From: Streptomyces echinoruber
GTDB lineage: Bacteria > Actinomycetota > Actinomycetes > Streptomycetales > Streptomycetaceae
DNA: 52,173 nucleotides
Direction of reading: 5' to 3'
NCBI RefSeq assembly: GCF_014651135.1
Contig: NZ_BMWH01000027.1
Span: forward strand, 1-52,173
The position numbers and the translations under genes are program-made. Numbering within the stretch: position 1 is the first letter of the stretch; each line of letters starts with the position of its first letter. The notes beneath the pieces were generated by a model. That model was given only the letters and a program-made list of their open reading frames with translations, ran no database searches and was not told where the DNA came from. Below are positions 1 to 8,940 of this stretch, piece after piece.

Positions 1-56
1 GGTGCGGGCCGCCTTCCCCGGCACCGCCTTCCCCTGCACCGCCGGCCCGGCGTGCC

Positions 57-650
57 TCACTCCGGCCGGCGCCGCTCCACGAGGAGATCGCCGATCACCT
101 TGGCGACGGCGTCCGGCGAGGGCAGGGCGGGGTGATGGCTGACGGTGCCCGTGGACGGGTCGAAGCCGTCGTGCCACTCCGGCTCGTTGACGATCTGCCC
201 GTCCTCGCGGATCTGCGCGATGTTGCGCTGGACGGCCGGCTTGTGCCACATCCGGGCGCCCATCACCGGGAAGTAGACGACGGGGTAGTCCACCGACAGC
301 GCCACCGTCAGCAGACGGTTGGGCGCGGCGCCGGCGGCGGCCGAGGCGAGGGTGTGGGCGGTGGCCGGCAGGACGGCGAGGATGTCGTGGTCGGCGGCGA
401 GCCGGGACGGCTTGTCGGTCGGCCAGTGGGCCGGGGACTCCCCGCTCACCACCCGCTCGGCGAAGAGCGCCAGGCTCTCGGGGGAGATGAACGAGGTCGC
501 GGTGTGCGTCAGCAGGACCGTGAACGTGCTGCCCTCGATGTGCCGGCGCATCGCCTCGATGTACGACGGAAGCCGGGTCACCGCAATGGATCCGGTGGCA
601 CCGATGAGTATGCGTTTTCCAGCGGTGCGGGGAGAATTCTGAATTTCCAT
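57..650 (-). CDS. LanD/PPC-decarboxylase-like flavoprotein (HlmF-like)
   Basis: A 197-aa protein of the HFCD flavoprotein family (phosphopantothenoylcysteine decarboxylase, EpiD/LanD). These FMN enzymes oxidatively decarboxylate cysteine-derived carboxylates. The N-terminus has the fold's nucleotide-binding strand and loop (ILIGATGSIA, residues 14-23). LPATAHT (94-100) matches the PASANT motif, and PVMGARMW (128-135) sits where PxMNxxMW is expected. The Asn of that motif is Gly here, and the usual catalytic His about 8 residues before the AD pair is not evident, so the chemistry may differ. It is divergent from the Cys-activating NRPS across a 224-bp promoter region, as expected for hlmF beside hlmE. 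In a dithiolopyrrolone pathway it would remove the C-terminal carboxylate of the Cys-Cys unit. The family is clear; the pathway role is inferred. The ATG at 650 has no strong Shine-Dalgarno sequence. Confidence 0.8.
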   Translation of the reverse strand: MEIQNSPRTAGKRILIGATGSIAVTRLPSYIEAMRRHIEGSTFTVLLTHTATSFISPESLALFAERVVSGESPAHWPTDKPSRLAADHDILAVLPATAHTLASAAAGAAPNRLLTVALSVDYPVVYFPVMGARMWHKPAVQRNIAQIREDGQIVNEPEWHDGFDPSTGTVSHHPALPSPDAVAKVIGDLLVERRRPE

Positions 651-782
651 GGACCGATGATGTCGCCACCGTCCCGGCGCCGGTCAATCGCGGGCGCGGG
701 AATGCCGGCGGGAGTCCACCGCCAGTCGAGCGGCGGTCCAGTTCGGGGAAAACTCTTCGGTCGTCCCTACGGTCGCACCGTA

Positions 783-822
783 TTGAGACGGTATGCCGCC
801 GCTGCCTAACGTCCCGTTTCCG
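783..822 (+). promoter_or_regulatory. Putative promoter of the NRPS operon with regulator-motif core
   Basis: TTGAGA (783-788) and TAACGT (807-812) are 18 bp apart, a plausible -35/-10 pair. CCGTTTCCG (814-822) overlaps the expected transcription start. The same 9-mer is the core of the longer motif at 9988-10004. The match to that motif is shorter here, so this site is weaker evidence. Confidence 0.4.
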
Positions 823-874
823 TAAAAGGATTCCTGGGCCCGCCAGGACACCTGACGAAAAGGGGCGGACATCT

Positions 875-3800
875 ATGGAGGACCTGTTCGCTGAGCTGCG
901 CGGCCGCGGTGGCCGCCCTCGCCCGGACGAGGACCGGCTGCCGGGGCTCGAGGCGCGGCCGGAGCGGCGTCACGAGCCGTTCCCGCTCACCGACATCCAG
1001 CAGGCGTATGTGATCGGCCGGCACAAGGGCCTGGAACTGGGCGGCATCTCCAGCCAGTACTACCTGGAGTGGGACTGTCCCGGTCTCGACGTGGACCGGC
1101 TGGCCGGGGCCCTGCGCAAGGTCGTCGCCCGGCACGAGGCGCTGCGCACGGTGGCCGGGACGGACCAGACGCAGCGGATCCTCACCGAGGACGAGGCCGA
1201 GCCGTGCCCGGTGCGCGTCACGGACCTGCGCGGCCGGCCCGCCGCGGAGCAGACGGCTCAAGTGGAGCGGATCCGCGCCGAGTTGACGGAGCAGGTGCTG
1301 CCGGTGGACCGGGCGCCGCTCCTCGACGTCCGTGCCACGCTGCTCGACGGCGGCCGCGTACGGCTCCACCTGGCCGTGGACCTGCTCTTCCTCGACATGC
1401 GCAGCCTCTTCCGGCTGCTGGAGGAGTGGCGCCGGTTCTACGACGACCCGGCGTGGCGGCCGGAGCCGCCGGCGCTGTCGTTCCGTGACTACGTGCTGGC
1501 GCAGGAGGAGTTGCGCGGCGACCGCGTGGGCCAGAAGGCCGCCGCGTACTGGGCGGACCGCCTGGATGCGCTGCCGCCCGCGCCGGAGCTGCCGCTGGCC
1601 GCGGCGCCCGAGCAGCTCGGCGTCCCGCGGTTCGTGCGGCACCGGGCGGTGCTCGCGCCCGAGCGCTGGAAAGCGCTGCGGGCGGCGGCCGACCGGCACG
1701 GGCTGACCCCGTCGGGGGTGCTGCTCGCGGCGTACGCGGAGGTGGTGCGGACCTGGTCGCGGCGGCAGGAGTTCACCCTGACCGTCACCCAGTTCCACCG
1801 GCTCGAGCTGCACCCGCAGGTCGAGGAGATCCTGGGCGACTTCCTCTCGCCGAGCCTGCTCGCCGTCGGCGGGCGGCCCGAGGAGACCTTCGAGCAGCGG
1901 GCGAAGGACCTGCAGCGGCGGCTCCTGGAGGACCTCGCGCACTCCGCGTACAGCGGCATCCGGGTGCTGCGCGACCTGGCCCGCCGCAGGGACGACGGCC
2001 GGGCGTCGGCGCCGGTGGTCTTCTCCAGCACGCTCGGCGGCGCGCAGGGCGTGCCCGGGGCCGGGGCGCTGGAGGCGTTCGGGGAGCTGGTGCACGACCA
2101 CAGCCGGACGCCGCAGGTGTGGCTGGAGAACCAGATCCTGGAGGTGAACGGCCGCCTGCACGTCAACTGGAACGTGGTCGAGGGCCTGTTCCCCGAGGGG
2201 ATGCCGGAGGCCATGTTCGACGCCTACCTGGCGTTGCTGGACCGGCTGGTGGACGACGAGCCGGTGTGGAGCGCGCCCCGCGGGATCGTGCCGTTGCCGG
2301 CCGCGCAGGCCGAGGAGCGGAGGCGGGCCAACGCCACGGCCGAGGACATCCCGCCGGCGCTGCTGCACGAGCTGGTCGCCGAGGCGGCCCGGCGCCGCCC
2401 CGACGCGCCGGCGGTGATCACGCCCGGCACGCAGACCACGTACCGTGAGCTGACCGAGACCGCGCACCGCGTCGCGCACCGGCTGCTGCGCGATCCCGGT
2501 GCCGGGCCGAACGAGATCGTCGCGGTGTCGATGCGTCCGGGCGCCGCCCAGATCTCCGCGCTGCTCGGGGTGCTGCACACCGGTGCCGCGTACGTGGCCG
2601 TCGACCCGGAGCTGCCCGAGGAGCGGCGGCTGAAGCTGCTGGCCCGCTGCGGCGCGCGGGCCGTGGTGACCGAGCCCGACCTGCGGGAGGCGCTGCGCTG
2701 GCCCGAGGACGTGGCGGTGGTGACCCCGTACGACGAGGCCACCCTGGAGTGTTCCGCCGAGGCGCCCGAGCGCCGGCAGGGGTACGACGACCTGGCGTAC
2801 GTGATCTTCACCTCGGGCTCCACGGGCGAGCCGAAGGGCGTGATGATCAGCCACCGGAGCGCCGCCAACACCGTGCAGGACATCAACCGGCGCTTCGCGG
2901 TCGGCGAGAACGACCGGGTGCTGGCGCTCGCCCCCACCGGCTTCGACCTGTCGGTGTACGACATCTTCGGCGTCCTGGGCGCGGGCGGCACCGTCGTCGT
3001 GCCGGACCCGGCGCGCGGCAGCGACGTCGCGCACTGGTCGCAGCTCATCGGCCGCTACGGCGTGACCATCTGGAACAGCGTGCCCGCGCCGATGCGCATG
3101 TGGATCGACTCGCTCGGCGACGGGGGCGTCCCGCGCGGCTGCCGGCTGCGGCTGGCCCTGCTGAGCGGCGACTGGATCCCGGTGGACCTGCCCGGCCGGA
3201 TCCGGGAGAAGATCCCCGCGATGCGGGTGATCAGCCTGGGCGGCGCCACGGAGGGCTCGATCTGGTCGATCCACTATCCGATCGGGACCGTGCGGCCGGA
3301 GTGGTCGAGCATCCCGTACGGCAAGCCGCTGGCCAACCAGACCATGCACGTGTACAACCAGTGGCTCGAGCCGTCCCCCGTCGGGGTCACCGGCGAGATC
3401 CACATCGGCGGCGTCGGCGTGGCCCAGGGGTACCTGGGCGACCCGGAGCGCACCGCCGAACGCTTCCTGGTCCACCCGGTCACCGGGGAGCGCATCTACC
3501 GCACCGGCGACCTCGGCCGGTACCTGCCCGGCGGCGACATCGAGATCCTGGGCCGCGAGGACTTCCAGGTGAAGATCAACGGCTACCGGGTCGAGCTGGG
3601 CGAGATCGAGGCCGCCCTCGTCCGCCGGCCCGGGGTGCGCACCGCGCTCGTCACCGCGCCCGCCCACGCCCGTACCGGGCAGCGGCAGATCGCGGCGTAC
3701 GTGGTGCCCGAGCCCGGGGCGGACCCGGACCCGGCCGCGCTGCGCGAGGCGCTGGCGTCCCTGCTGCCCGGCTACATGGTGCCCAGCCGCTTCCTGACCC

Positions 3801-4153
3801 TGGACAGCCTGCCCCTGACGGCGAACGGGAAGATCGACCACAAGGCGCTTCCCACGCCGTGGAACGACGACTCCCCCGCCGGCGGCGGCCGGGTGGCGCC
3901 CCGCAGCAGGCTGGAGGAGCGGCTCTTCGCCCTGTGGTCGCAGCAGCTCGGCCACGACGACTTCGGCGTGGAGGAGGGCTTCTTCGACGTCGGCGGCGAC
4001 TCCCTGCACGCCGTCGGCCTGCTCGCGCTGCTGCGCGCCGAGTTCCCCATCGGTGCCGACGCGGAGCAGGAGCTGGTCGAGGGGCTGTTCATGAACGCGT
4101 CGATCGCGTCGTTCGCCGAACTGATCGCGTCCGTCGAGGAGTCCGCAGCGTGA
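875..4153 (+). CDS. NRPS, Cy-A(Cys)-PCP single module (HlmE-like)
   Basis: A 1092-aa one-module nonribosomal peptide synthetase. The N-terminal domain (about 30-470) begins PLTDIQQAYVIGR and carries DLLFLDMRS near residue 169. That is the DxxxxDxxS signature of a heterocyclization (Cy) domain, in place of the condensation HHxxxDG. The adenylation domain (about 490-960) has YVIFTSGSTGEPKGV and NGKIDHKAL. Its specificity positions read D-L-Y-N-L-S-L-I-W, the canonical cysteine code. The PCP has GGDSL with the phosphopantetheine Ser near 1041. There is no thioesterase domain, matching the separate TE gene downstream. Cy-A-T with a Cys code is the architecture of HlmE, which assembles the Cys-Cys precursor of holomycin. 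The next gene starts inside the stop (GTGA overlap). Domain calls are very secure; the product class is inferred from the gene set. Confidence 0.95.
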   Translation: MEDLFAELRGRGGRPRPDEDRLPGLEARPERRHEPFPLTDIQQAYVIGRHKGLELGGISSQYYLEWDCPGLDVDRLAGALRKVVARHEALRTVAGTDQTQRILTEDEAEPCPVRVTDLRGRPAAEQTAQVERIRAELTEQVLPVDRAPLLDVRATLLDGGRVRLHLAVDLLFLDMRSLFRLLEEWRRFYDDPAWRPEPPALSFRDYVLAQEELRGDRVGQKAAAYWADRLDALPPAPELPLAAAPEQLGVPRFVRHRAVLAPERWKALRAAADRHGLTPSGVLLAAYAEVVRTWSRRQEFTLTVTQFHRLELHPQVEEILGDFLSPSLLAVGGRPEETFEQRAKDLQRRLLEDLAHSAYSGIRVLRDLARRRDDGRASAPVVFSSTLGGAQGVPGAGALEAFGELVHDHSRTPQVWLENQILEVNGRLHVNWNVVEGLFPEGMPEAMFDAYLALLDRLVDDEPVWSAPRGIVPLPAAQAEERRRANATAEDIPPALLHELVAEAARRRPDAPAVITPGTQTTYRELTETAHRVAHRLLRDPGAGPNEIVAVSMRPGAAQISALLGVLHTGAAYVAVDPELPEERRLKLLARCGARAVVTEPDLREALRWPEDVAVVTPYDEATLECSAEAPERRQGYDDLAYVIFTSGSTGEPKGVMISHRSAANTVQDINRRFAVGENDRVLALAPTGFDLSVYDIFGVLGAGGTVVVPDPARGSDVAHWSQLIGRYGVTIWNSVPAPMRMWIDSLGDGGVPRGCRLRLALLSGDWIPVDLPGRIREKIPAMRVISLGGATEGSIWSIHYPIGTVRPEWSSIPYGKPLANQTMHVYNQWLEPSPVGVTGEIHIGGVGVAQGYLGDPERTAERFLVHPVTGERIYRTGDLGRYLPGGDIEILGREDFQVKINGYRVELGEIEAALVRRPGVRTALVTAPAHARTGQRQIAAYVVPEPGADPDPAALREALASLLPGYMVPSRFLTLDSLPLTANGKIDHKALPTPWNDDSPAGGGRVAPRSRLEERLFALWSQQLGHDDFGVEEGFFDVGGDSLHAVGLLALLRAEFPIGADAEQELVEGLFMNASIASFAELIASVEESAA

Positions 4154-5817
4154 CCACCACCCCTGATCCCGTCGCGGCGGTCCGCGCATGGGAGTACGTG
4201 ATCGTCGGAGCGGGCTCGGCCGGAGCCGTCACCGCCGCCCGCCTCGCCGCCCGGGACTCCGGGAACGTCCTGCTGCTGGAAGCGGGCTGCGACCAGCCGC
4301 GCCCCCGGGACCGGGCCCACCCCCTGGCCGACGCGAGCCGGCTGGTGCTGGCCGGCTACAACTGGGACTACCGGGCCAACCTGCGCACCAGCGGCCGCCT
4401 GGAGGACCTCCTCGCCCGGGGCCGTGCCGGAGGGCCGGGCGCCGCGGGAGCCGCCGGGACCGGTGCGGGCGGCGGCCGGGCGGCGGCCCGGGCCCTGTGG
4501 GAACGCTTCCCCTACCAGCTCGGCAAGGTCGTCGGCGGCGGCTCCGCCGTCAACGGCGCCATCGCCCTGCGCGGACTGCCCCGCGACTTCGCCGCCTGGG
4601 AGGCGCACGGCAACCCGGACTGGTCGTGGGAGCGGGTGCTGCCGTTCTACAAGGACATCGAGAACGACGCCGACTTCCCCGGCCACCTCCACGGCGACAG
4701 CGGCCCGCTGCCGATCCGCCGCACCCCGCGCGAGAAGGTGCACGAGCTGGACGCGGCGTTCTGGGAGGAGTGCAACCGGCAGGGCGTCGCCGACCTGCCC
4801 GACCTCAACTCGGGCGAGGAGGCCGGAGTCGGCCCGATCCCCGGCAACTCGGTGGACGGCGAACGCGTGGACGCCGCCACCGCGTTCCTCGCCGACAGCC
4901 GCGGCCTGCCCAACCTCCGGCTGCGCACCGGGGCCCGGGTCACCCGGGTGCTGTTCGAGAAGAACCGGGCCGTCGGCGTGGAGGCCGAGCTGGACGGCCG
5001 GCTCACCACCATCCGGGCCCGGCACGTCGTGCTCAGCGCCGGGGCCGTCGGCACCCCCGTCGTCCTCCAGCGCTCCGGCGTCGGCGACGCCGGACTGCTG
5101 CGCGCGCTGGGCATCGCCCCCGTGGTGGACCTGCCCGGCGTGGGCCGGAACCTGGTGGACCACCCCTCGGTCGTCATCTGGTCCCGGCCGGCCGACGGCG
5201 TGTGCACGCCGGGCCTGCCCTGGCGGCAGGTCGCGGCCCGGATGAGCAGCGGCTACGACGGCGAGGTGGACGTGCAGGTGGGGCTGCTCAACAACGTGGA
5301 GAGCCACACCGTCCCCGGCTTCGTGGACCGCCTCGGCTGGCCGCTGGTGGTGGGCATCTCGGTGATGCTGATGCGCCCGCGCTCCCGGGGCCGGGTCTTC
5401 CTCGACAGCGCCGACCCGCACGCCGCACCCGTCATCGAACTGGGCCTGGGCACCGACGCCGAGGACGTGGAGCGGCTCTGCCACGGCGTGCGCCGGGCGT
5501 GGAGCTTCCTGCGCTCCCCCGGCCTGGCGAGCCGGCTGACCCGCACCCAGTTCTGGAGCGACCGGACGATCGCCAGCGAGGGAGTGGTGCGCAGCGGCGT
5601 GCGCCACATCATGAACCCCGGCTGGCACGCGGCCGGTTCGTGCCGGATGGGTCCGGGCACCGACCCGTGGGCGGTCGCCGACCAGGAGGGCCGGGTGCAC
5701 GGCACGGAGAACCTGCGGATCGCCGACGCCTCGCTCTTCCCGGCGATCCCCAGCGCACCCACCAACCTGACCACCCTGATGCTGGCCGAGAAGCTGGCCC
5801 GGAGCATGAAGGAGTGA
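4150..5817 (+). CDS. GMC-family FAD oxidoreductase (HlmD-like)
   Basis: A 555-aa glucose-methanol-choline oxidoreductase. The N-terminal Rossmann motif is VGAGSAGAVTAARLA. The conserved KVVGGGSAVNGAIALRG segment follows, then the C-terminal NPGWHAAGSCRMG with the family's active-site His, and a final NLRIADASLFPAIPSAPTN segment. An Ala/Gly-rich insertion (about residues 92-115) interrupts the FAD domain. The GTG start overlaps the NRPS stop (GTGA), so it is translationally coupled. In dithiolopyrrolone clusters a GMC enzyme is one of several flavoenzymes that remove electrons from the Cys-Cys scaffold; that role is assigned by context. Confidence 0.9.
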   Translation: MTTTPDPVAAVRAWEYVIVGAGSAGAVTAARLAARDSGNVLLLEAGCDQPRPRDRAHPLADASRLVLAGYNWDYRANLRTSGRLEDLLARGRAGGPGAAGAAGTGAGGGRAAARALWERFPYQLGKVVGGGSAVNGAIALRGLPRDFAAWEAHGNPDWSWERVLPFYKDIENDADFPGHLHGDSGPLPIRRTPREKVHELDAAFWEECNRQGVADLPDLNSGEEAGVGPIPGNSVDGERVDAATAFLADSRGLPNLRLRTGARVTRVLFEKNRAVGVEAELDGRLTTIRARHVVLSAGAVGTPVVLQRSGVGDAGLLRALGIAPVVDLPGVGRNLVDHPSVVIWSRPADGVCTPGLPWRQVAARMSSGYDGEVDVQVGLLNNVESHTVPGFVDRLGWPLVVGISVMLMRPRSRGRVFLDSADPHAAPVIELGLGTDAEDVERLCHGVRRAWSFLRSPGLASRLTRTQFWSDRTIASEGVVRSGVRHIMNPGWHAAGSCRMGPGTDPWAVADQEGRVHGTENLRIADASLFPAIPSAPTNLTTLMLAEKLARSMKE

Positions 5818-5819
5818 CC

Positions 5820-6569
5820 GTGCAGCCTGCATCCGCACGCCCGGTGCTGCTCTACTGCTTTCCGCACGCCGGGGCGACCTCGCTGGTCTACCGGGGCTGG
5901 CAGCCGCTGGGCGAGCCGCACCTGCTGGTCCGGGGCGTGGACGCGCCGGGCCGCGGGACGCGCCGCCGGGAGCGGAAGGCCACCGGTTTCCACGCCCTGG
6001 TGCGGTCCATGGCCGAGCAGGTGGCGGCCGACCTGCTGGCCGAGCGGGAGCGGACACCCGGCCTGCGCTGGGCCACCTTCGGGCACAGCTTCGGCGCGAC
6101 GACGAGCCTGGCGGTGGCCGCCGCGGTGGCCGACCGGGTGGGGGTGGCGCCGGTGCGGGCCGTGCTGTCCGGGGCGGTGCCGCCCCGGCTCCAGCCGCCC
6201 GGCGAGCGGCTCGCCTCCGTACCCGACGAGGAACTGCTCGCCCGGACCGCCGCCGACGGCGGGACACCGCCCGCGGTGCTGGCCGACCCGGCGATGAGCC
6301 GCCTGCTGCTGCGGATGCTCCGGGAGGACGACGCCGTGCGGGCCGAGTTCGCGCAGCAGGCCGCCGGACTGCGGGTGGACTTCCCGCTCACCCTGATCGC
6401 CGCCCGGCAGGACGTGCACGCCCCGCCGGAGAAGGTCTGGCTGTGGTCCGCGCACAGCTCGGCCCCCACCCGCCGGGTGGAGATCGAGGGCGGCCACTTC
6501 GCGGCCGTGCGGCACCCCAAGGAAACCCTGACGATCATCGCCGACGACACCGACCCCGGGGAGAGGTGA
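5820..6569 (+). CDS. Type II thioesterase (HlmC-like)
   Basis: A 249-aa alpha/beta-hydrolase of the GrsT/RifR type II thioesterase family. It opens with LLYCFPHAGATSLVYRGW. The nucleophile elbow is GHSFGA, and the C-terminal catalytic His is in IEGGHFAAV. Such enzymes release or edit acyl and peptidyl groups on carrier proteins. Because the NRPS has no TE domain, it could edit the PCP or help release the product. The GTG at 5820 was chosen because GGAG (5811-5814) lies 5 nt upstream; a GTG at 5814 overlapping the previous stop is an alternative. Confidence 0.9.
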   Translation: MQPASARPVLLYCFPHAGATSLVYRGWQPLGEPHLLVRGVDAPGRGTRRRERKATGFHALVRSMAEQVAADLLAERERTPGLRWATFGHSFGATTSLAVAAAVADRVGVAPVRAVLSGAVPPRLQPPGERLASVPDEELLARTAADGGTPPAVLADPAMSRLLLRMLREDDAVRAEFAQQAAGLRVDFPLTLIAARQDVHAPPEKVWLWSAHSSAPTRRVEIEGGHFAAVRHPKETLTIIADDTDPGER

Positions 6570-6573
6570 CCGC

Positions 6574-7716
6574 ATGGCGCGCAGAAGGTACGAGACGGCG
6601 CACGAGCAGTTCCGGGACGCGTGCCGGGAGTTCCTGACCCGGGAGGTGGTGCCCCACCACGCCCAGTGGGAGCGGGACGGCATCGTCGACCGCGAGGTGT
6701 GGCGCAAGGCCGGCAAGGCGGGGCTGCTCGGCATCGGCGTGGCCCCCGAGTACGGCGGGGGCGGCGAGCCCGACTTCCGCTACCCGGCGGTGTTCGCGCA
6801 GGAGATCATGTGGGCCCGGGCGACGGCACCGGGGTTCGTGGCGCACAACGACGTCATCGCCACCTACCTGGCCGAGCGGACCACCGAGGAGCAGCGCAGG
6901 CGGTGGCTGCCCGGGCTCTGCTCGGGCGAGCTGATCGCCGCGATCGCGATGAGCGAGCCCGACGCGGGCTCGAACGTCGCCGACATCCGCACCACCGCGG
7001 TCCGCGACGGGGACTGCTACGTCCTCAACGGGCAGAAGACGTTCATCACCAACGGCGAGAACGCCGACGTCGTCGTGGTCGCCGCCAAGACCGCCCCCGA
7101 GCGCGGCGCCCAGGGCATCAGCCTGCTGGTGGTGGAGCGCGGCACGCCGGGCTTCACCCGCGGTCCGCGGATGGAGAAGCTGGGCTGGCACGCCAGCGAC
7201 ACCTGCGAGCTGTTCTTCGACGACTGCCGGGTGCCGGCGGAGAACCTGATCGGCAAGGAGAACGCCGGGTTCGCCTACCTGATGGCCGCGCTGCCCCGGG
7301 AACGGCTGAGCATCGCGACCGTGGCGGTGGGCGCGGCCGAGCGGATGCTGGCGGACACCCTGGAGTACGCCCGGACCCGGGAGGCGTTCGGCCAAACCAT
7401 CGGCAGCTTCCAGCACAACCGGTTCCAACTCGCGACCATGGACACCGAACTGACCGTCGCCCAGGTCTTCCTCGACCACTGCATCGCCGAACTCAACGCC
7501 GGGCGGCTGTCGGTGACGGACGCCGCGAAGGTGAAGTGGTGGACGACGGAGCTGCAGGTGGACATCGCCAACCGGTGTCTGCAGATCCACGGCGGCTACG
7601 GCTACCTGAAGGAGAGCCCGATCTCCCGGGAGTGGGCCAACAGCCGGGTGCAGACGATCTACGGCGGGACGACGGAGGTGATGAAGGAACTGATCGGCCG
7701 CTCTCTCGGCCTGTGA
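6574..7716 (+). CDS. Acyl-CoA dehydrogenase family protein (HlmB-like)
   Basis: A 380-aa acyl-CoA dehydrogenase-fold flavoprotein of usual length. It has AMSEPDAGSNVADI (FAD/substrate motif), LNGQKTFITNGENADVVVV, REAFGQTIGSFQHNRFQLA and the C-terminal IHGGYGYLKESPISREWANSRVQTIYGGTTEV. The ATG lies 4 bp after the thioesterase stop, behind GGGGAGAGG. In cysteine-derived pathways these enzymes oxidise carrier-bound or free Cys adducts to enethiols. Being last in the E-D-C-B order, it completes the match to the holomycin operon. The stop codon lies in the first unit of a tandem repeat. Confidence 0.9.
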   Translation: MARRRYETAHEQFRDACREFLTREVVPHHAQWERDGIVDREVWRKAGKAGLLGIGVAPEYGGGGEPDFRYPAVFAQEIMWARATAPGFVAHNDVIATYLAERTTEEQRRRWLPGLCSGELIAAIAMSEPDAGSNVADIRTTAVRDGDCYVLNGQKTFITNGENADVVVVAAKTAPERGAQGISLLVVERGTPGFTRGPRMEKLGWHASDTCELFFDDCRVPAENLIGKENAGFAYLMAALPRERLSIATVAVGAAERMLADTLEYARTREAFGQTIGSFQHNRFQLATMDTELTVAQVFLDHCIAELNAGRLSVTDAAKVKWWTTELQVDIANRCLQIHGGYGYLKESPISREWANSRVQTIYGGTTEVMKELIGRSLGL

Positions 7717-7787
7717 TCCCCGGCCTGTGATCCCCGGCCTGTGATCCCCGGCCTGTGGCCCTGGCCTGTGCCCCCGGCCTGTGCCCC
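7707..7787 (+). repeat. 14-bp tandem repeat spanning the stop codon
   Basis: Three exact copies of CGGCCTGTGATCCC (7707-7720, 7721-7734, 7735-7748) are followed by three 13-bp degenerate copies. The first copy contains the last codons and TGA of the acyl-CoA dehydrogenase gene. Because 14 is not a multiple of three, the three TGAs fall in three different frames. Confidence 0.9.
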
Positions 7788-7938
7788 CGCAACCGCCCCG
7801 CCGGTGCGCGGCACCGCCCCGCCGCACCACGGCACCGCCCGCCGGTACCGCCCGCCGCGGACCGGCGGGCGGCGCCGGCGCGTGCGCGCCGGGGACGTCG
7901 CGCCCGGGCGCGGGCCGGTCCCGAACTCGGCACCCGCG

Positions 7939-7975
7939 GTTGCCGTTTCGGGAACCGCCCGGTGTAATGGCGCTG
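7939..7975 (+). promoter_or_regulatory. Leaderless promoter with embedded operator motif
   Basis: TTGCCG (7940-7945), a 17-bp spacer and TGTAAT (7963-7968) form a good sigma-70-type promoter ending 6 nt before the GTG at 7975, so the mRNA is probably leaderless. GTTGCCGTTTCGGGAAC (7939-7955) overlaps the -35 and matches 16 of 17 bases of the site upstream of the CxxC flavoenzyme gene. This suggests autoregulation by the XRE-cupin protein it precedes. Confidence 0.55.
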
Positions 7976-8577
7976 TGGAACGGTCCCCCACCATCGCCCA
8001 GGCCCTGTCCGAGGTCGGCCCCCGGCTCAGGAGGCTGCGCACCGCCCGCGGTGTCACCCTGGCCGCACTGTCGGAGGCCACCGGCATCTCCAAGAGCACG
8101 CTGTCACGCCTGGAGGCGGGCCAGCGCCGCCCCAGCCTGGAACTGCTGCTGCCCATCGCCCAGGCCCACCAGGTCCCCCTCGACGAGCTCGTCGGCGCGC
8201 CCGAGGTGGGCGATCCGCGCGTCCGGCTGAAACCGCACCGGGTGAACGGCAACACCGTGCTGCCGCTGACCCGCCAGCCCGGTCCGCTGCAGAGCTACAA
8301 GATGATCCTGCCCGCCAGCCGCGACACCCCGGAGCTGTGCACCCACGAGGGGTACGAGTGGCTGTACGTGCTCTCCGGGCGGCTGCGGCTGGTACTGGCC
8401 GACCACGACCTGGTGCTGGGGCCCGGCGAGGTGGCCGAGTTCGAGACCCGGCTGCCGCACTGGTTCGGCAGCACCGGCGAAGGCCCGGTCGAGGTCCTGA
8501 GCCTCTTCGGCCGCCAGGGCGAGCGGATGCACGTACGCGCCAGGCCGGCACGCCGCGCGCCCGCCTCCGGCAGCTGA
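7975..8577 (+). CDS. XRE-cupin transcriptional regulator
   Basis: A 200-aa regulator. The N-terminal Cro/C1 helix-turn-helix reads VGPRLRRLRTARGVTLAALSEATGISKSTLSRLEAGQRRPSLELLLPIAQA. A cupin domain follows (HEGYEWLYVLSGRLRLVLADHDLVLGPGEVAEF). Proteins of this layout sense small ligands and control neighbouring genes. The start is placed at 7975 because a promoter ends 6 nt before it and the HTH begins soon after. It lies between the NRPS operon and the CxxC flavoenzyme, and motif copies sit at both of those promoters as well as its own. It is a good candidate for the local cluster regulator, although it could also be an unrelated neighbour. Confidence 0.85.
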   Translation: MERSPTIAQALSEVGPRLRRLRTARGVTLAALSEATGISKSTLSRLEAGQRRPSLELLLPIAQAHQVPLDELVGAPEVGDPRVRLKPHRVNGNTVLPLTRQPGPLQSYKMILPASRDTPELCTHEGYEWLYVLSGRLRLVLADHDLVLGPGEVAEFETRLPHWFGSTGEGPVEVLSLFGRQGERMHVRARPARRAPASGS

Positions 8578-8940
8578 GCCGGGGCGGGCGCGGAAAGCGA
8601 GGGCGGCGCGGGACGTGTCGTGTCTTCCCCCGCACCGGCGGACGGCCGTTGCGGTACCGCCCGTCGACGGCGGCCGGGCAGAGCCGCCGGAAGGACCGGC
8701 GGCACCATGGCCGCCCGGTGCTCCGCCGGCACGACACGGGGACGGCGACGGCACTGGCACGGCGACGACCGCGGAAGGCCGCGGCCACGACCGCGGCGCC
8801 GCGTCGGCGTGCCGGGCCCGGTGGCGGGGCGCCCCGGGCGTCCGCGGCCGCGACCGCGGCACCGCGCCGGCGTGCCGGACCCGGAGGGACACCCCGGGCG
8901 TCCGCGGCACCCAGCGGCGAGACGGTGTCGGGCGCCCGGG
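8578..8940. repeat. Intergenic stretch with an imperfect 60-63-bp tandem duplication
   Basis: No gene is convincing in this 363-bp gap between convergent genes. Bases 8781-8843 and 8844-8903 are two imperfect copies of one G+C-rich unit, each ending CCCCGGGCGTCC. Frames crossing it are open on both strands only because of base composition. Confidence 0.7.

Noticed and set aside
806..4189. 1127-aa open frame antisense to the NRPS
   Set aside because: Arg/Gly/Pro/Gln-rich translation without domains; it mirrors the codon bias of the NRPS on the other strand.
8104..8910. 268-aa minus-strand ORF over the XRE-cupin gene and the 60-bp duplication
   Set aside because: Overlaps a well-supported regulator, and its N-terminal repeats come only from the tandem duplication.
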